Below, piece after piece: positions 59,251 through 64,000 of a stretch of DNA of 64,000 bases. Below the pieces are notes generated by a model. The model did not search any database and was not told the origin of the DNA. It saw only the letters and a program-made list of their open reading frames with translations. How positions within the stretch are numbered: position 1 is the stretch's first letter; the number at the start of each line of letters is the position of its first letter. Source of the DNA: Holophaga foetida DSM 6591 (lineage in GTDB: Bacteria > Acidobacteriota > Holophagae > Holophagales > Holophagaceae); assembly GCF_000242615.2 (NCBI RefSeq), contig NZ_KI912268.1, forward strand, positions 2,301,977 through 2,365,976, written 5' to 3'. Both the position numbers and the translations under genes were made by a program.

Positions 59251-60411
59251 ATGGGGCAAAGGAGGCGATGGGCCTCGGTGGGGGTCTTCGCGATCACCCT
59301 GCTGGCCTGCGCCTTCGCATGGAACTGCCGCTCCGAGAAGCCCATACCAGTGGGATTTTCAGCCCAGTTGACAGGGAAACAGGCCGAACTGGGGGTCCAG
59401 GAACGGAATGGCGCCCAACTCGCCATCGATCAGTGCAATCGACAGGGGGGCATCCATGGACGGATGCTCAAACTGCTCATCCGGGATGACGCCGGCATCC
59501 CGGAGCGGGCCAGGGAGGCGGACCGGGATCTGGTCCGGCAAGGCGTGGTGGCCATCATCGGCCACAGCACCTCGGCCCAGTCCATCGCGGGCCTGGAGGT
59601 CACCAACCCGGCCCGGAGGGTCATGATCGCTCCGACCGTTTCCAGCCCGCTGCTGAGCGGCAGGGATGACTTCTTCTTCCGGGTCTACCCTTCCTTCCAG
59701 GAGAGCGCCACGATCTTCGCCCGCTGCGCAAGGAAGGAGGATGGGATAACACGGTTCGGCATCCTTTTTGACGAGGACAATGCCGGGTACTCCCGGGCAT
59801 ACCTGGAGGCATTCCGGCGCTCCTTCCTGGCCGAAGGCGGAAGAGAGGCGGAGCTGGCTGCCTTCTCCGCCACGGCCCAACCCGTATTCGATCCCATGCT
59901 CGCGCGATTGCGGTCAAGGGGCGTGGACGGGCTTCTGATCATCGCCTCCGACACCGACACGGCCCTGATCGCCCAGCGCACACGGGTCATGAAATGGCCA
60001 GTGCCCCTCTACACCTCCGCATGGGCCCAGACCACGACCCTGATCCAAAGCGGCGGTCGGGCCGTGGAGGGATTGAAGATTGAGCAGTCCTTCGCCCCCG
60101 ACCATGCGTCCCCACGTTTCCGGGAATTCCGGACGCTCTTTGAAAGCCGCTTCGGCCACCCCCCTTCCTTCGGGGCGGTGTTCAGCTATGAAGCCGCCCA
60201 AGTGCTGATAGAAGCCCTGAAGCGTTGCCAGGGAAGGGCGGAGGGCCTGAAGGAGGCCATGCTGGAGACACGGCACTTCCAAGGGCTGATGGACCCTTTT
60301 TCGCTGGACCGCTTCGGGGATGTGGATCGCCCCTTCTACCTGAGCGAGGTTCAAGGGGGACGCTTCATCGTCCTGAAGAAACTGACCTCCCCCCAGTCGG
60401 ACTCCCGATAA
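59251..60411 (+). CDS. Branched-chain amino acid-type substrate-binding protein
   Basis: A 386-residue periplasmic protein of the LivJ/Peripla_BP_6 type. A basic N-terminus and hydrophobic core (about 8-25) form a signal peptide ending near NCRSEK, so it may be a lipoprotein. The mature part follows the family: VGFSAQLTGKQAELG (ligand lobe), GAQLAIDQCNRQGGIHGRML, IIGHSTSAQS and a later SYEAAQVLIEALKRC. The frame extends 15 residues upstream, but GGAGAGGGAG precedes the Met at 59251. No permease or ATPase gene is nearby; the next gene, 18 bp downstream, is a sensor kinase. Confidence 0.88.
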   Translation: MGQRRRWASVGVFAITLLACAFAWNCRSEKPIPVGFSAQLTGKQAELGVQERNGAQLAIDQCNRQGGIHGRMLKLLIRDDAGIPERAREADRDLVRQGVVAIIGHSTSAQSIAGLEVTNPARRVMIAPTVSSPLLSGRDDFFFRVYPSFQESATIFARCARKEDGITRFGILFDEDNAGYSRAYLEAFRRSFLAEGGREAELAAFSATAQPVFDPMLARLRSRGVDGLLIIASDTDTALIAQRTRVMKWPVPLYTSAWAQTTTLIQSGGRAVEGLKIEQSFAPDHASPRFREFRTLFESRFGHPPSFGAVFSYEAAQVLIEALKRCQGRAEGLKEAMLETRHFQGLMDPFSLDRFGDVDRPFYLSEVQGGRFIVLKKLTSPQSDSR

Positions 60412-60429
60412 TCCGGGCCGCCACAGACC

Positions 60430-62670
60430 ATGCGGAACACCCCCTCTCCCCGCCCCGTCGACCGGCTCCTTTCGAGGCTGGTCTTCTGCCACCTCTATCT
60501 GCCGCTGCTGGGCCTGGAGATCCTGACCATCCTCGGGCTGGGCTACTACAGCGCGAAAAACCAAGTGAACCACCAATCCCAGGTCACCCATTCCGTATCG
60601 CAGCTTGTGGACTACCACCTAGCCCAGGGCGAGCGGCTCCTGACGACCCTCTCCAGGGCCATGGCAGGGGCTTCCCCCGCAGATCGCACCCTGTTCCTTC
60701 GGAGCACATGGGAATCCTATGGCTACTTCGAAACCCTCTACCTCCTGGACCGACAGGACCGGGTGAGCGTCCTGATGCCCGAGGATGGTCGATTCCAGGG
60801 GCTTGATCTCTCCAACATGCCCGGCGTCCTGGAAACCCGTGAAACCCATCCCTTCACCATATCCCCTCCCTACATCTCCGTCCGGACCGGCGAACCGGTG
60901 GTTCTGCTCATCCAAACAGTTCCGGGTGTCGGCAAGGTCGTCGGTGAACTGAAGCTGGGCATGCTCCAGAACGAGATCCTCCAATTGAAGGGCAAGTCCG
61001 ACATGGACTTCCTTTTCATCGTGGATCAGCACGGAACCCTACTGGCCTACCCCCAGGTGGACCGTGTCAAGGAACGGGGCAACCTCCAGCACCTGCCCGT
61101 GGTCCGATCCCAGGCCGGGACCTTCATTTACAGTCTGGAGGGGACCAAGGTCCTTGGCACCGGGACCCGGATCGAAAGGACCGGATGGGTTGTGGTCGAC
61201 CAGGTTTCCCTCGCCCGTTTCAGTCAAACCTATCTACTGACAATAGGTGAGATCCTACTCGCATCACTGGTCATTTGGGGCCTGCTGTGGTGGCGGATGC
61301 GAAAGCAGCTTGCGAAGCGGATCACGCGCCCCCTCAAGGGCCTCAGCCTGCAAACGGCCGCCATCACCGAAGGCGATTTCCATTGGGTCAACGAACAGAC
61401 CGATTCCATGGACACCTTCCTGGAACTGAGCCAGCTCTCCATGGATTTCAAGGCCATGGTCTTGCGCCTCCAGGCCCGAGAAAGAGCGCTGCTAGAGAGC
61501 GAGAGCCGCTACCGAGGGCTCTTCGACCGCATGCCCATCGGATTGTTCCGCTTCAGCCTCTCCGGAGAGTTCACGGATGTGAACCCTGCCATGGTCGAGA
61601 TCCTGGGCTATCCCGACCGGGAGACGCTTCTGAGGCAGAATGTCCACAACTGCCTGGCCGCACTCTTCGAGCAGGAGCCTCGCATTTCCGGGGACCTGGA
61701 CCTGAAAGACCGGGAGACCCCCCTGCTTCGCATGGATGGTCAGCAGATCTGGGTCCAGATCAGCGGAAGCTTCGTTCCGGACCGGGAGGGCTTCGAGGCC
61801 AGTCTGCAGGAGATCACCCAGCGTAAGCAGGCCGAGGCCGTTCTCCGCAAAGCCCATGACGAACTGGAGCAGATGGTCCGAATCCGGACCGCCCAGCTGT
61901 CGGAACTGAATGCGGAACTCCTCCAGGCCAAGGAGGGAGCTGAAGAGGCCAACCACTCGAAGAGCATCTTCCTGGCGAACATGAGCCACGAACTGAGAAC
62001 CCCCCTGAACGCCATTCTTCTTTATGCGGAACTGCTGATGGAGGAGATCCGGGAGCTCGGCTATGCCCAGATGGTGGATGATCTGGCCAAGATCCAGCGG
62101 GCCGGAAAGCACTTGGTGAGCCTCATCGACGACATCCTGGATCTTTCCAAGATCGAAGCAGGCCGGATGACCCTGTTCCTGGAAGAGATCTATGTGCCGG
62201 ACCTGCTAGAAGAGATCGCCACGACCATCGCCCCCCTCATCGACCGGAACCGGAACCGGCTTCAGATAGAAAGGGACCCCGCCATCCAGATCATCCACTC
62301 GGATCTCAAGAAGGTGCGCCAGTCCATCTACAACCTCCTCAGCAATGCATCCAAGTTCACCGAAAACGGCCAGATCAAGCTGAGCGTGCACCCCTCTCCC
62401 GTGGACCAGGATTTTGTGGACATCACGGTGGCCGATACCGGCATCGGGATGAGCGAATCCCAGGTAGCCCGAATCTTTGAGGAGTTCGGCCAAGCCGATC
62501 CCTCCACGGCCCGGAAATATGGCGGAACAGGACTTGGGCTGACCCTCTCCAGGAAATTCGCAGAAATCCTGGGGGGCAGCATCCAGGTCCGCAGCCAACC
62601 TAAAGAAGGATCCGTCTTCACCCTCCACCTCCCCAGGGTCAGCCAAGCGCTCCCGTCGAATGGATCCTAA
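60430..62670 (+). CDS. Membrane histidine kinase with Cache-like sensor and PAS domain
   Basis: A 746-residue kinase. Transmembrane helix 1 (about 22-40) and helix 2 (about 270-289) enclose a 230-residue periplasmic domain of dCache-like type (LDRQDRVSVLMP, then DFLFIVDQHGTLLAYPQ). A HAMP domain (about 290-345), a PAS domain (about 355-465, RYRGLFDRMPIGLFRFSL), a phosphoacceptor domain with His520 (SHELRTPLN) and an ATPase domain (DTGIGMSE, YGGTGLGL) follow. It starts 18 bp after the binding-protein gene. No receiver and no response regulator is adjacent. Confidence 0.93.
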   Translation: MRNTPSPRPVDRLLSRLVFCHLYLPLLGLEILTILGLGYYSAKNQVNHQSQVTHSVSQLVDYHLAQGERLLTTLSRAMAGASPADRTLFLRSTWESYGYFETLYLLDRQDRVSVLMPEDGRFQGLDLSNMPGVLETRETHPFTISPPYISVRTGEPVVLLIQTVPGVGKVVGELKLGMLQNEILQLKGKSDMDFLFIVDQHGTLLAYPQVDRVKERGNLQHLPVVRSQAGTFIYSLEGTKVLGTGTRIERTGWVVVDQVSLARFSQTYLLTIGEILLASLVIWGLLWWRMRKQLAKRITRPLKGLSLQTAAITEGDFHWVNEQTDSMDTFLELSQLSMDFKAMVLRLQARERALLESESRYRGLFDRMPIGLFRFSLSGEFTDVNPAMVEILGYPDRETLLRQNVHNCLAALFEQEPRISGDLDLKDRETPLLRMDGQQIWVQISGSFVPDREGFEASLQEITQRKQAEAVLRKAHDELEQMVRIRTAQLSELNAELLQAKEGAEEANHSKSIFLANMSHELRTPLNAILLYAELLMEEIRELGYAQMVDDLAKIQRAGKHLVSLIDDILDLSKIEAGRMTLFLEEIYVPDLLEEIATTIAPLIDRNRNRLQIERDPAIQIIHSDLKKVRQSIYNLLSNASKFTENGQIKLSVHPSPVDQDFVDITVADTGIGMSESQVARIFEEFGQADPSTARKYGGTGLGLTLSRKFAEILGGSIQVRSQPKEGSVFTLHLPRVSQALPSNGS

Positions 62671-63939
62671 TCAGCCCAGATCCGCCTTCCGGATCTCCCC
62701 GCCCTTGCGGGTCCCCAGGGCGGCCACGGACAGGGAGCCTGGACACAGGAGTCTCGAGGCCGCGGCGTTCAGCTCCTCCAGGGTCACGGCATTGATCTCT
62801 TCGATCTGCTCGTCCAGGTTCCGCAGACGGTCCATGTGGATGGTCTGGTGGGCCATGGAGAACATGCGGGCACTGGTGGATTCCTGGCTGAAGACCAGAC
62901 TGGTCCGGGCCTGGAGCTTGGCCCGCTCCAGCTCATCCGCCGTGGCCCCCTTCTCCGCCAGCTTGGCGCACTCGGCCACGCTGCGCTGCACCAGCTCCCG
63001 GGCCTTGCCGGGGGCACAGCTGGCCATGACCTGGAGAGCCCCGGAGTCCCGATAGTGGCTCAGGTAGCTGCCGATCTGGTAGCAGAGGGCATTCTTCTCC
63101 CGCAGCTCCAGGAAGAGGCGGCTGGACATGCCCCCCCCCAGGACATGGCTCAGGAGGGTCACCGCCATGCGGTCCGAGCCCTGGTGGCCGCACACAGGCA
63201 GGGCCAGCACCAGGCTGGCCTGCTGAAGCTCCCTTCGGGGCACATTCAGGAGGAAGGAGGTCGGTGCGCTGGGCACCACCACCGGGGAGGGTTCTCCGCC
63301 AGGCAGGCGGGAGAGGACGGGGTCCAGGAGGCCCATCAGGGCCTCGGGCTCGATATCCCCAGCTGCGGCAATGAGAAGATTGGGAGCCCGGTAGGTCTCC
63401 CGGAAGAAGGTCCTGGCGCGTTCTGCGTCGAAGGTCCCCACGGTGTCCCGGGTACCCAGGATGGGGTGGGCCAGGGCCCCGCCCTTCCAGAAGTTCATGT
63501 AGAAGAGCTCGCTCACCCAGTCGTCGGGCTGGTCTTCGCTCTGGGCGATCTCCTCCAGGATGACCCCCCGCTCCCGCACGAGTTCGTCCTCGTCGAAACG
63601 GGGCGTGGTGACCAGGTCTCCGAGCATGTCCACCAGCTCGGGGAGCTGCTCCCGCAGGACTTTGCCGTAGAAGCAGGCGGTCTCCTTGCCCGTGAAGGCA
63701 TCGACATTGCCTCCCAGACGATCCGTGGCCTCCGCCAGGGTCTCGGGATCCGGAAAGCGCTCGGTCCCCTTGAAGACCGTGTGCTCGATGAAGTGGGCCA
63801 GGCCCTCCTCCCGGGGCCCCTCGTGGCAGCTTCCCCGCTTCACCCAGAAGCCTAGCGAGCAGCTCCTGACGTGGGGAAGGGATTCGATCAGGATCTCGGT
63901 GCCCTGGGGGGTGGTGGTGCGAAAGAGCGGTTCAGCCAT
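62671..63939 (-). CDS. M16 family zinc metallopeptidase
   Basis: A 422-residue peptidase of the M16B (processing-peptidase-like) group. The inverted zinc motif HxxEH is H49-F-I-E52-H53, and the distal Glu is in EEIAQSEDQ, both intact. The C-terminal half-barrel contains RREL and GGGMSSRLF, the binding segment typical of active members. No signal peptide, so it is likely cytoplasmic. The ATG at 63939 overlaps the TGA of an upstream frame by an 8 nt ATGGCTGA arrangement, suggesting coupling to the gene at the window edge. Confidence 0.94.
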   Translation of the reverse strand: MAEPLFRTTTPQGTEILIESLPHVRSCSLGFWVKRGSCHEGPREEGLAHFIEHTVFKGTERFPDPETLAEATDRLGGNVDAFTGKETACFYGKVLREQLPELVDMLGDLVTTPRFDEDELVRERGVILEEIAQSEDQPDDWVSELFYMNFWKGGALAHPILGTRDTVGTFDAERARTFFRETYRAPNLLIAAAGDIEPEALMGLLDPVLSRLPGGEPSPVVVPSAPTSFLLNVPRRELQQASLVLALPVCGHQGSDRMAVTLLSHVLGGGMSSRLFLELREKNALCYQIGSYLSHYRDSGALQVMASCAPGKARELVQRSVAECAKLAEKGATADELERAKLQARTSLVFSQESTSARMFSMAHQTIHMDRLRNLDEQIEEINAVTLEELNAAASRLLCPGSLSVAALGTRKGGEIRKADLG

Positions 63940-64000
63940 CCAGCCAGTTTACCCGGATGCTTTCCCTGGTCGCCCAAAGGGCTCCGTCGGCATATGGCTG
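63932..64000 (-). CDS. C-terminal end of an unidentified protein (cut by window edge)
   Basis: Reading into the window from the right edge, 22 codons stay open and end in a TGA that overlaps the M16 start by 8 nt (ATGGCTGA). The last residues read YADGALWATRESIRVNWLDG, which looks like real protein. I do not recognise the family. With only 22 residues visible this remains tentative. Confidence 0.5.
   Translation of the reverse strand, partial: QPYADGALWATRESIRVNWLDG

Overview
The window reads as a chromosome segment of an Acidobacteriota bacterium of the Holophagae type (Geothrix/Holophaga-like). This placement is inferred from the 5' end of a 16S rRNA gene at the left edge (minus strand), the high GC content with strong GC3 bias, and the mix of Gram-negative envelope genes with many one-component and two-component signalling genes. 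No search was run to confirm it. Almost all of the DNA is coding, gene order is compact, and I see no phage, insertion sequence, plasmid or CRISPR array.

Layout. 1-560: 16S rRNA 5' end and its leader. 0.56-7.1 kb: galU, mnmG, a small membrane-protein pair, pssA, an NFACT/RqcH-like gene and nth. 7.1-13.4 kb: a coiled-coil protein plus ABC1/UbiB-like kinase, then aminotransferase-mutS on the minus strand. 13.6-17.8 kb: a small outer-membrane barrel, a soluble histidine kinase, an ECF sigma/ChrR-like anti-sigma pair and a class II aldolase. 17.8-22.8 kb: hrcA-grpE-dnaK-dnaJ. 22.8-31.4 kb: alpha/beta hydrolase, cmk, acyl-CoA synthetase, a small HEAGH membrane protein, an HU-family gene, moaA, a DUF1444 gene, pth and two cold-shock genes. 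31.5-35.2 kb: GAF/HD-GYP protein, pseudopilin-like protein, PBP4-type carboxypeptidase, CheY-like regulator. 35.2-42.7 kb: ftsE, a 44-codon ORF and rlmN on the minus strand, a DUF2325 gene under a palindromic operator, a chemoreceptor, lytic transglycosylase, ychF and a PilZ protein. 42.7-47.4 kb: a Ser/Thr kinase fused to a beta-helix, a GAF-like protein, an FYDLN-type zinc-ribbon protein, an adenosine deaminase. 47.4-54.3 kb: tRNA-Arg, tRNA-Leu, tig, mog, hsp20, rplY, ppk1, apbC. 54.3-64.0 kb: a large TPR protein, cdd, a DUF58 protein, ribE, a substrate-binding protein next to a membrane histidine kinase, an M16 peptidase and the tail of one more gene.

Themes. The region is dominated by translation and protein quality control (mnmG, rlmN, pth, ychF, RqcH-like, trigger factor, Hsp70 system, Hsp20, rplY), envelope upkeep (pssA, PBP4-type enzyme, lytic transglycosylase, ftsE) and signalling. 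The items most worth following are: a binding-protein/histidine-kinase pair with no transporter; a kinase/beta-helix fusion; a three-hairpin rplY leader directly behind a strong promoter; a Fur-box-like palindrome over DUF2325; and a repeated arrangement of a -10-like hexamer 6-7 nt before the start codon without a Shine-Dalgarno sequence, which suggests leaderless transcripts (moaA, grpE, dnaJ, rlmN, the transglycosylase, ribE and possibly cmk).
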